Of a DNA stretch of 13,624 nt, positions 7,450-12,797 are shown piece after piece; positions within the stretch are counted from its first letter, which is position 1, and the number at the start of each line of letters is the position of its first letter. Under the pieces are notes generated by a model. The model was not told the origin of the DNA, made no database searches, and worked only from the letters and a program-made list of their open reading frames with translations. This stretch comes from Patescibacteria group bacterium (GTDB lineage Bacteria; Patescibacteriota; Minisyncoccia; Phycocordibacterales; UBA12445): positions 1 through 13,624 of the forward strand of contig JAKLHJ010000019.1 in the NCBI GenBank assembly GCA_022710205.1, given 5' to 3'. A program made the position numbers and the translations under genes.

Positions 7450-8532
7450 ATGATAGAAGGAACCATAAAAAAACTGGAGAATTCAGAGATAGAAATCATC
7501 GGCTCTATTAGCGCTGAAAAATTCGAATCTTATAAGCAGAAAGCCATAAAAGATATCGGCGAACATATCAATTTAGACGGCTTCAGAAAAGGACACATTC
7601 CCGAGGATGTTCTAATTAAAGAAGTTGGAGAAATGACAATTCTTGAGGAGATGGCGGAAGCCGCCCTAAGAGATGCTTATCCAAAATTTATTATAGAAAA
7701 CAAAATAGAAGCAATCGGCAGACCAAATATCTCTATTACAAAGATTGCGAAGAATAACCCCCTTGAGTTCAAAATAGTAACAGCGGTAATGCCTGTTATA
7801 GGAGACACGAATCACAAGAACGTCGCAAAATCTGTTTGGGGTGAGCTATCAAAAGAAAAATTGGACGTCACAGATAAGGAGGTTGAAGACGTGGTCATGG
7901 AGATAAGAAAAGCTAGAGCGAAAAAAGACGACGGTCACAAATGCGAAGACGAGCACTGCAAAGAAAATCATGATAAAGAAAAGAACCCGCCTACGAAGGC
8001 AGAAGAGGCTCCTCTGCCGGAACTTAACGACGAATTTGTAAAATCAATCGGTAATTTCACCGGCGTAGAAGATTTCAAAGAAAAAATAAAAAAGAATATA
8101 GGAATTGAAAAAGAGAGCGCTCAAAAAGAAAAAGCCAGAACTCAAATACTCGACAAAATAATCGAAAAAACAAAATTTACTATTCCTGAAGTCCTAATAA
8201 AAGGTGAGACAAATCAGATTCTTCACGAATTAAGAGGCAAAATAGAACAACTCGGACTAGATTTTGAAGAATATCTGAAACAGACAAAGAAAACCGAAGA
8301 AGACGTAAGAAAAGAGGCCAAGGAGCCGGCTGAAAAAAGAGTTAAATATAAGCTTATTTTGAAAGCCATCGCAAAGGAGGAAAATATCCAGATTCCGCAG
8401 GAGGAGGTTATGAAAGAAGTTGAAAATCTTCTAAAATATTACGAAGGGGCAGATATGGAATCAGCCAAATCATATGTAGAGGATACAATGATAAACGAAA
8501 AGGTTTTTGAGTTGTTAGAGAGCAACAAGTAA
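7450..8532 (+). CDS. tig: Trigger factor lacking the PPIase domain
   Basis: The 360-aa protein is a ribosome-associated chaperone for nascent chains. The N-terminal ribosome-binding domain (about 1-115) has the signature GFRKGHIP at 44-51. The C-terminal chaperone arms run from about 185 to 360, from LNDEFVKSIGNFTG to the C-terminus. E. coli trigger factor has 432 residues with an FKBP-type PPIase domain between these parts. Here that domain is missing and replaced by a charged linker (about 155-190) containing HKCEDEHCKENH, a Cys/His cluster that could hold a metal. The ATG at 7450 has no strong Shine-Dalgarno. It is followed by clpP after 156 bp, echoing the tig-clpP order of many bacteria, so nascent-chain folding and proteolysis are probably linked here too. 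Confidence 0.9.
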   Translation: MIEGTIKKLENSEIEIIGSISAEKFESYKQKAIKDIGEHINLDGFRKGHIPEDVLIKEVGEMTILEEMAEAALRDAYPKFIIENKIEAIGRPNISITKIAKNNPLEFKIVTAVMPVIGDTNHKNVAKSVWGELSKEKLDVTDKEVEDVVMEIRKARAKKDDGHKCEDEHCKENHDKEKNPPTKAEEAPLPELNDEFVKSIGNFTGVEDFKEKIKKNIGIEKESAQKEKARTQILDKIIEKTKFTIPEVLIKGETNQILHELRGKIEQLGLDFEEYLKQTKKTEEDVRKEAKEPAEKRVKYKLILKAIAKEENIQIPQEEVMKEVENLLKYYEGADMESAKSYVEDTMINEKVFELLESNK

Positions 8533-8574
8533 AATATAGAAAGTAGAAGAATATAACCGGCAACATCTTCAAAT

Positions 8575-8638
8575 GTCATCCCCGCGGAGGCGGAGATCCA
8601 GAGGATATTGATGGATGCCCGTTTTCACGGGAATGGAG
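8575..8638. repeat. Degenerate REP-like palindromic repeat
   Basis: The stretch starts GTCATCCCCGCGGAGGCGGA and continues to TGGATGCCCGTTTTCACGGG. It resembles the dispersed palindromic element with GTCATTCCCGCG...GCGGGAATCCA and TGGATTCCCG...CGGGAATGAC arms that occurs in many bacterial genomes. The two ends contain ATCCA / TGGAT and CCCG / CGGG inverted arms. It lies between tig and clpP; only one copy is in the window. Confidence 0.6.
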
Positions 8639-8652
8639 CAAAACAAACAACT

Positions 8653-8687
8653 CAATTCGTAATTATTAATTGCTAATTCATAATTAA
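8653..8687. repeat. Seven-nt periodic AATTNNN tract before clpP
   Basis: On the minus strand the tract reads as consecutive heptads AATTATG, AATTAGC, AATTAAT, AATTACG, AATTGAG. It ends 1 nt before the clpP start codon. A similar heptad tract lies at 1101-1135. The tract leaves no room for a Shine-Dalgarno for clpP. Confidence 0.55.
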
Positions 8688-8688
8688 A

Positions 8689-9285
8689 ATGCTTATACCA
8701 ACAGTAATAGAAAAAACACACGCCGGAGAGAGAGCATATGATATTTATTCTCGCCTTCTCAAAGACAGAATAATCTTTTTGGCGGGACCGATAGATGACG
8801 ATCTTGCGAATATCATAATCGCTCAGCTCCTCTTCCTTGAGTCAGAAGACCCAAATAAGGATATTAGCTTGTACATAAATTCACCGGGAGGCTCAGTGAC
8901 GTCAACAATGGCAATATTAGACACAATGAATAACATCAAGCCGGATGTCGCCACTATCTGTGTCGGTCTCGCCGCTTCAGGAGCCGCGGTAGCCTTGTCT
9001 GCCGGAAAGAAAGGAAAAAGATTTGCTCTTCCAAACTCTGAGGTAATGATCCACCAAGTTATGGGTGGCGCCGAAGGTCAGGCTTCAGATATTGAGATCT
9101 CAGCCAAGCACATCCTTAGAATGAAGGAGAACCTTAACAAAATTCTTTCAAAGAACACAGGAAAGCCTGTGGCTCAAATAGAGAAAGACACAGACCGAGA
9201 TAACTTTATGACGGCCGAAGAAGCCAAGAAATACGGTCTTATCGACGAGATATTAAAACCAAAGACAAACAGTAGGGCTAACTAA
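8689..9285 (+). CDS. clpP: ATP-dependent Clp protease proteolytic subunit
   Basis: The 198-aa length fits ClpP. The serine protease triad is visible: Ser97 in LAASGAAVALSAG, His122 in MIHQVMGG and Asp171 in TDRDNFM, followed by the usual EEAKKYGLIDEIL. The oxyanion glycine loop NSPGGSV is at 64-70. The residue after the catalytic Ser is Gly where Met is usual (AASM), and MIHQV replaces MIHQP. The protein forms the cytoplasmic 14-subunit chamber working with ClpX or ClpA/C unfoldases, none of which is in the window. The start ATG directly follows the AT-rich heptad tract with no Shine-Dalgarno. It is preceded by tig and closed by a strong terminator. The N-terminus (MLIPTVIEKTHAGERAYDIY) matches the family, so the start is secure. 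Confidence 0.95.
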   Translation: MLIPTVIEKTHAGERAYDIYSRLLKDRIIFLAGPIDDDLANIIIAQLLFLESEDPNKDISLYINSPGGSVTSTMAILDTMNNIKPDVATICVGLAASGAAVALSAGKKGKRFALPNSEVMIHQVMGGAEGQASDIEISAKHILRMKENLNKILSKNTGKPVAQIEKDTDRDNFMTAEEAKKYGLIDEILKPKTNSRAN

Positions 9286-9294
9286 AGCAAAGAT

Positions 9295-9325
9295 AAAACC
9301 GCTCCGAGAAAATCGGGGCGGTTTT
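9295..9325. terminator. Bidirectional terminator between clpP and the zinc-ribbon genes
   Basis: A 13-bp stem (AAAACCGCTCCGA / TCGGGGCGGTTTT, one G-T) encloses loop GAAAA. Both strands end in a T run, so it serves clpP on the plus strand and the 9983-9343 unit on the minus strand. Confidence 0.88.
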
Positions 9326-9342
9326 GATTTTTAAGGAGAAAA

Positions 9343-9675
9343 TCATCGACTCTTTTCGATCAACGACCTGAGTGTTTTTGCGAAATCTTGGATTTCTTCC
9401 AGGTTTCCTCGTTCAATGGCACATTTATTGATATCGAACTTAACAATACTCAAATGAGATTTAAACAGCTGGTCCAGAAGCTGACGCACCTCATGGCAAG
9501 CACTCCGCCTCTCGAGTTTATGAGAATTTATCTTGTTCCACTCTTCGGCTGTATCAGCGAAAATTTTGCATTCACACGCCCAACACCAGTAGTCGTGAGA
9601 CAGTCCACGGTTTCTGTATGTCGGGAAAGTGTCACAGATCTCACACTTATCTACGTGCTTATCCTCTTCTCTCAT
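9343..9675 (-). CDS. Lar-like zinc-ribbon protein
   Basis: The 110-aa protein carries an N-terminal zinc ribbon, KCEICD (residues 10-15) paired with CWACEC (31-36), followed by ADTAEEWNK. Two cysteine pairs followed by an acidic ..EEWN motif is the pattern of the Lar (restriction alleviation)-like zinc-ribbon family common on phages. Actual anti-restriction activity cannot be inferred from this. The C-terminal half is helical, without recognisable motifs, ending FAKTLRSLIEKS. Its ATG overlaps the stop of the upstream gene (ATGA at 9675-9672), so the two are translationally coupled; it ends in TGA, 18 nt before the shared terminator. It resembles the product of 10692-10327 in layout (zinc ribbon, WN motif, helical tail), suggesting paralogy. 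Confidence 0.75.
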   Translation of the reverse strand: MREEDKHVDKCEICDTFPTYRNRGLSHDYWCWACECKIFADTAEEWNKINSHKLERRSACHEVRQLLDQLFKSHLSIVKFDINKCAIERGNLEEIQDFAKTLRSLIEKSR

Positions 9676-9983
9676 CGGGAGCCACCTTTCTTGTTGCCAT
9701 TAATCCGCTTAAGGGCTTTTTCAATCAAATCCATTTCACCGCTAGTAATGTCACGCGGAGGACAAGTGAGCCGAACAAGGGCGCTGAGCTCCGAAGCGGT
9801 AAACTCGGAGAGCGGAATATTTCTTACCTTATCTTCGAGCTTCCACTGACGATGTCTTCTCTCATTGGCAGCTTGCATTCCTGGATGGTCCATACTATCC
9901 CCTCTTTTCTTTCTTTGAGGCCATAAACATAAAATGAAAAAGAGATCCTTGCAATCTAGACATTCTTTCCGCTCTTCAGACAC
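9672..9983 (-). CDS. Small hypothetical protein, possible degenerate zinc-ribbon relative
   Basis: The GTG at 9983 has a strong AAGGAG 7 nt upstream and gives 103 aa starting MSEERKECLDCKDLFFILC, a CxxC followed by one more Cys rather than a full ribbon. A second start, ATG at 9893, has its own GAGGGG 5 nt upstream and would give 73 aa beginning MDHPGMQAANERRHRQW. Both are plausible. The shared C-terminal part, LSEFTASELSALVRL and DITSGEMDLIEKALKRI, resembles the tail of the interrupted gene upstream (DITDEQFNLMKKLENLL). It ends in TGA inside ATGA, overlapping the next gene. Function is unknown; membership in the same small protein family is inferred from the tail similarity and position. Confidence 0.6.
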   Translation of the reverse strand: MSEERKECLDCKDLFFILCLWPQRKKRGDSMDHPGMQAANERRHRQWKLEDKVRNIPLSEFTASELSALVRLTCPPRDITSGEMDLIEKALKRINGNKKGGSR

Positions 9984-10026
9984 AGAAAATCTCCTTTCTT
10001 TTCTAATTTCCTCTCAATTTTGTCAA

Positions 10027-10067
10027 AAAACAATTACAACGGTGATTCTACACAAAATTCCTTCAGT
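10027..10067 (-). promoter_or_regulatory. Weak candidate promoter for the 9983-9343 gene pair
   Basis: On the minus strand, TTGCAA is followed after 16 nt by TAGAAT, one base from the -10 consensus. These lie roughly 60-90 nt upstream of the GTG at 9983 and downstream of the terminator at 10089-10116. The -35 matches only 4 of 6 positions, and read-through from upstream is an alternative. Confidence 0.25.
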
Positions 10068-10088
10068 TGCAACATCGTCGTCCAAATT

Positions 10089-10116
10089 AAACCGCCTCGG
10101 GAAACCGGGGCGGTTT
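10089..10116. terminator. Terminator after the 64-aa zinc-finger gene
   Basis: A 12-bp stem (AAACCGCCTCGG / CCGGGGCGGTTT, one G-T) encloses loop GAAA. The minus strand follows with TTTAATTT and the plus strand with TTTTGTT. It separates the first two zinc-ribbon genes from the 9983-9343 pair, so the latter may have its own promoter in 9984-10088. Confidence 0.75.
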
Positions 10117-10129
10117 TGTTAAAGGAGGG

Positions 10130-10324
10130 CTATTTACCGCATGTGGGGCATTTATCGAACTCTTTTCCGCAAGTAGGACATTTCTTGTCTTTCAAAATCG
10201 AAGAAAGTTTAATACCGTGGGAATATTCATAAGACTTAATAGCATATTGTGTGGCCCTGCGAAGTATGCATTTACAATAGTAATATCCTTTCTTGGAACA
10301 AATGTCGCAATTGGTTCTAGACAT
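10130..10324 (-). CDS. 64-aa Cys-rich zinc-finger protein with tandem KCPTCGK
   Basis: The product has an N-terminal cysteine cluster (NCDICSKKGYYYCKC, Cys at 6, 9, 17 and 19) that could form one zinc site. It ends with two copies of KCPTCGK separated by EFD, which could form a second. Eight cysteines in 64 residues is a very high density, and the CPxCG knuckles point to zinc binding. The start ATG lies 2 nt after the stop of the upstream interrupted gene and has AGGAGGGG 8 nt upstream, so the two are co-transcribed from the leader at 10716-10839. It ends in TAG ahead of a terminator. The fold and partners are unknown; a nucleic-acid or protein adaptor role would be usual for such miniature zinc proteins. 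Confidence 0.65.
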   Translation of the reverse strand: MSRTNCDICSKKGYYYCKCILRRATQYAIKSYEYSHGIKLSSILKDKKCPTCGKEFDKCPTCGK

Positions 10325-10326
10325 TT

Positions 10327-10692
10327 CTATTGCCCCTCCTTCTTCTTTGTAATCGACAGAAGCAAGTTCTCTAGTTTTTTCATGAGATTAAACTGCTCAT
10401 CGGTAATATCAATCCAAGAAAAATTTAGAGAAATTGCAGGGCCAGCACTACCGGAAAATTCACTGATGAGTTTTTCAAGCTTCCTGCGAAATTCAAAGCG
10501 TTCAGACTTGATCCGAATGGTCTTGTTCCAGTCCTCGCGGTTTTTAGAAGTAAAACCACATCGACAAGAATAGAATTTGGTTCATTCGGTTTCCGTAAAT
10601 TTAGGATGTTCTCCGCAAGAACGGCACTTATTTACCCATTTTTCTCTTTCCCTTTCCTCGTCGGCCTCGTAGCAAGAGTCATAATATCCCAT
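10327..10692 (-). pseudogene. Lar-like zinc-ribbon gene interrupted by an in-frame TGA
   Basis: The ATG at 10692 follows AAGGAGG by 7 nt, one of the strongest ribosome binding sites here. The frame reads MGYYDSCYEADEERER on to KCRSCGEHPKFTETE, meets TGA at 10584-10582 (codon 37), and then stays open for 84 more codons. That part starts TKFYSCRCGFTSKNREDWNK and ends KKKEGQ-TAG at 10327, 2 nt before the next gene. The zinc ribbon straddles the TGA: CRSC lies before it, CRC and the EDWN motif after it. A single base change (TGG to TGA) would explain it, and Trp or another aromatic residue fits this position. Alternatives are a sequencing error, stop-codon read-through, or recoding. As written, only a 36-aa fragment would be made. 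The tail resembles that of the 9983-9672 product. Confidence 0.7.
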
Positions 10693-10715
10693 CCGAACCC
10701 CTCCTTAATTTATTT

Positions 10716-10839
10716 AACCCGCCGAAATTTCTTAACGCTCAGTGACCATATCGTGCTGAAAAACTTTATGGTTTTTCAACATGACCCAAAACCAAAATAG
10801 TTCCTACGGAAATTTTTGCGGGCAAGTTTTCAATGAACT
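10716..10839 (-). promoter_or_regulatory. Leader repeat copy 1 (R1), structured 5' leader of the zinc-ribbon unit
   Basis: This 124-bp block is 96% identical (119 of 124) to 12660-12783. On the minus strand it ends about 23 nt before the ATG at 10692, just ahead of AAGGAGG. The 14-nt arms at 10809-10822 and 10718-10731 pair at 12 positions (CCCGC and AAATTTC with GAAATTT and GCGGG). Inside are an 8-bp hairpin (TGAAAAAC, loop CATAAA, GTTTTTCA) and a small hairpin GTAG-GAA-CTAT. A cis-acting RNA is the best reading. I do not recognise the family. Confidence 0.7.
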
Positions 10840-10854
10840 AGTGAGACTCTAAAT

Positions 10855-10911
10855 TTAATAAAAATAAAATATTCAAACTAGTCTAAAATAATTGACTCAA
10901 ACGTAGGTGAG
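10855..10911 (-). promoter_or_regulatory. Candidate promoter/operator of the zinc-ribbon unit
   Basis: Motifs shared with 12798-12854 lie upstream of the leader. They are an inverted repeat CTCAC-N6-TTGAG (10911-10896) overlapping TTTGAGTCAA, then TTAGACTAGTTTG (10886-10874). TAGACT as -35 and TATTAA (10860-10855) as -10 would be 19 nt apart, slightly long. The intervening spacer is not conserved between copies. Confidence 0.4.
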
Positions 10912-10920
10912 CAATTAAAA

Positions 10921-10942
10921 AACCGCCCCCGAAAGAGCGGTT
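10921..10942 (-). terminator. Terminator of the radical SAM operon
   Basis: On the minus strand AACCGCTC and GGGCGGTT pair (one G-T) around loop TTTCGG, followed by TTTTAA. It lies 8 nt after the stop of the second radical SAM gene and insulates it from the leader region downstream. Confidence 0.8.
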
Positions 10943-10950
10943 ATAAATAT

Positions 10951-11784
10951 TCAATTGTTACACCAGGTATTCAAAAGTTTTCCGTTTGGGAACAAAGTCA
11001 ACTTTTGTCCTGTCTTATACAACTCGTGATGCTCCTCGCCGAGGACACGGATAACGAAACTATTCGTGCTATTTTCAACGGCAAAGCGACAAATTTTTTC
11101 CATTTCTTCTTTGGAGGGGGCGAGCAATTCATCAACCTTATCGTCTTCATTTCTCACCGGCCAAGCGGACACATTGTCGAATCCGATATCTTTAAGCTGG
11201 CTGACGAGATTCATGAAGCTCTCGAGAGAGCCAACGGAATTTTTACTCAAAACAACGTTGGCCCGGGCCGAGATACCGACGTTATGGATCCTCGACACGA
11301 TAGTCCTCAGGCTGGGATAGCTAGGGACTCCATATATTTTCGCGTTCTCTTTTTCGTCCGCACTATGCACAGTTATATAGACCGACGAAAGCCCCCACAA
11401 AGACCAATCCGAAAGATACGTTTTAACAAAATCTTCATCCTCGCCGATCCTTATTCCGTTTGAATAAAGATTGATCTTGTTGTACTTAAGCTGATCTGAT
11501 TTGAGAAAATCAACCAACTCAAGAAGACGGGTCACAGACTTTGGCGAAAGCGTGGGTTCACCGCTACTACTTATCGACAAAGAGCGAGCGCCTTTGTAAT
11601 GGCAAGATTCCAAGATCTTATAAATGTCACCATCGCTTAGATTTTTGTTAATAACTCCGTCTTCATCGGGAGCATATTTTCTGTGGATCAATCCGGCACA
11701 ATGCTTGCAATTTCCATTGCATTTTCCGGTGCCGATAAACACCGAAACACTTTTGACGTTTCCGGTGATTTCTATTTCATGCAT
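10951..11784 (-). CDS. Radical SAM protein, second of a tandem paralogous pair
   Basis: The 277-aa protein has the radical SAM cluster motif CNGNCKHC (Cys22, 26, 29; CX3CX2C), then SLSISSSGEPT at about 69-78, the SAM-binding Gly-rich strand, NLYSNGI, and YITVHSADEKEN. The core spans about residues 10-235. There is no cysteine-rich C-terminal SPASM or twitch region; the chain ends with LTLFPNGKLLNTWCNN. It uses a [4Fe-4S] cluster to cleave SAM to a 5'-deoxyadenosyl radical; the substrate is unknown. The ATG at 11784 has GAGG 7 nt upstream and overlaps the end of the upstream paralogue by 13 nt, implying coupled translation. It ends in TGA. It aligns along its whole length with its neighbour (GEPT, SxHS, WPV and final GxLLxTW / GTVAYSW), so gene duplication is likely. 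Confidence 0.85.
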   Translation of the reverse strand: MHEIEITGNVKSVSVFIGTGKCNGNCKHCAGLIHRKYAPDEDGVINKNLSDGDIYKILESCHYKGARSLSISSSGEPTLSPKSVTRLLELVDFLKSDQLKYNKINLYSNGIRIGEDEDFVKTYLSDWSLWGLSSVYITVHSADEKENAKIYGVPSYPSLRTIVSRIHNVGISARANVVLSKNSVGSLESFMNLVSQLKDIGFDNVSAWPVRNEDDKVDELLAPSKEEMEKICRFAVENSTNSFVIRVLGEEHHELYKTGQKLTLFPNGKLLNTWCNN

Positions 11785-12641
11785 AACGCACCCTCACGAA
11801 TCCAAGAATAAGCGACGGTTCCATCCTGAAAGACGACCAATTGACGGACAAAATCCTTAGCGGGATCGTGCCTCGTCACATAATCGGTCAAACGAAGAAT
11901 ATTCCCCTTCCAATCGAAGACACCACCGCCCCAAGCATGCCCGTGACACAGCTTGGTGTTTTTCCAGAGCCAGTAACGGATGGACGCGAGTCCAAACCAC
12001 GACGGAGTGAAACTATTTTTAGTGCCGTCAGGATTACCAACCGGCCAAGACGTGATATTGTCGACACCAAAAAATTTCACGAGAGTGCTGACAGCTTCCT
12101 CGTATTTCACCGCGTTGTCAACTTCGCCCTTACGGAGAAGCAGGGTGCAACGCACGCCGACACCGTGACGGCGAATATTATTGAAAATATCATTGAAGTC
12201 AGGATAACTCTCAAGACCGTAGGCTTCGGCCTGCTTCTTTCTGTCGACCGAGTGAATTGAGATCGCAACGTTCGTAAGTCCGAGATTTTTCCATAATGGA
12301 AGCCACTTGTCACAGAAAGCGCTATCGCCGAACAGAATTCCGTTTGTAAAAAGATTAACGTTAGGGAAATAAGCTCCCTGTTTAGCGCACTTATCATAGA
12401 CCTCGAGCGCCTTAGTGACCGCTTCCGGATCGCAAGTAGGCTCGCCACTGCTTGTTAAGGAAAGTGACCAACCGCCATAACGAGCCGAAAGCTTGATAGC
12501 TGATTCCAAATTTTTCCAATAAATAGGATTATCAGAGGCCTGAGGACGGAGATACTTCCCCGCGCAAAAAGCACAATTACCATTACACGCGCTAGAGCCA
12601 ACGAGAGCGGAGACGCTGTAGATCTTCTCGATACAAGCCAC
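11772..12641 (-). CDS. Radical SAM protein, first of a tandem paralogous pair
   Basis: The 289-aa protein carries CNGNCAFC (Cys19, 23, 26), SLSLTSSGEPTCDP at about 59-72, NLFTNGI, and VAISIHSVDRKKQ, all typical of the radical SAM barrel. C-terminal to the core it has a Trp-rich stretch (YWLWKN, GHAWGGGVFDW), then NILRLTDYVTRHDP and a last strand VVFQDGTVAYSW. No auxiliary-cluster cysteine pattern is visible. The GTG start at 12641 is supported by AGGAGG 7 nt upstream, one of the strongest ribosome sites in the window. The leader repeat at 12660-12783 comes directly before it. The protein precedes and overlaps its paralogue, suggesting a heterodimer or two sequential steps on one substrate. 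Substrate and pathway are unknown; the SSGEPT and SxHS strands look MoaA/PqqE-like only in the general barrel sense. Confidence 0.87.
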   Translation of the reverse strand: MACIEKIYSVSALVGSSACNGNCAFCAGKYLRPQASDNPIYWKNLESAIKLSARYGGWSLSLTSSGEPTCDPEAVTKALEVYDKCAKQGAYFPNVNLFTNGILFGDSAFCDKWLPLWKNLGLTNVAISIHSVDRKKQAEAYGLESYPDFNDIFNNIRRHGVGVRCTLLLRKGEVDNAVKYEEAVSTLVKFFGVDNITSWPVGNPDGTKNSFTPSWFGLASIRYWLWKNTKLCHGHAWGGGVFDWKGNILRLTDYVTRHDPAKDFVRQLVVFQDGTVAYSWIREGALCMK

Positions 12642-12659
12642 AAAAACCCCTCCTTTTTA

Positions 12660-12783
12660 AACCCGCCGAAATTTCTTAACGCTCAGTGACCATATAATGC
12701 TGAAAAACTTTATGGTTTCTCAACGTGACCCAAAACCAAAATAGTTCCTATGGAAATTTTTGCGGGCAAGTTTTCAATGAACT
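12660..12783 (-). promoter_or_regulatory. Leader repeat copy 2 (R2), structured 5' leader of the radical SAM operon
   Basis: This is the second copy of the 124-bp block. On the minus strand it ends 18 nt before the GTG start, right ahead of AAAGGAGGGG. The basal arms lie at 12753-12766 and 12662-12675 and pair as in R1. The inner hairpin is TGAGAAAC-CATAAA-GTTTTTCA, where the A-to-G change relative to R1 keeps pairing as G-U. The small hairpin is ATAG-GAA-CTAT instead of GTAG-GAA-CTAT, again compatible. A CATA loop and a downstream TATG could form a pseudoknot or an alternative hairpin (ACCATA / TATGGT). Confidence 0.7.
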
Positions 12784-12797
12784 TTACTTTAAAATAT

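Noticed and set aside
10582..10640. Selenocysteine insertion at the TGA.
   Set aside because: No convincing SECIS-like hairpin directly downstream and no known Sec family at this position; a TGG-to-TGA change is simpler.
10327..10692. Alternative genetic code (UGA as Gly or Trp) to explain the in-frame TGA.
   Set aside because: Long core genes (pilB, pilC, tig, clpP, radical SAM) have no internal TGA, and TGA ends several accessory frames, once inside a typical ATGA overlap. A genome-wide recoding would break this pattern.
10716..10839. A known SAM or other riboswitch.
   Set aside because: I could not match the conserved bases to any riboswitch I know; naming one from the presence of radical SAM genes would be speculation.
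11005..11463. Plus-strand 152-codon open frame, and other long plus-strand frames at 9388-9849 and 10217-10573.
   Set aside because: They lie antisense to convincing genes with motifs and ribosome sites, and their own translations show no domain or start signal.
10716..12783. The 124-bp repeats as a MITE with terminal inverted repeats.
   Set aside because: The inverted arms are not at the block ends, similarity continues in spaced motifs beyond the block, and both copies sit in the same orientation at the same distance from a ribosome site. A mobile origin is still not excluded.
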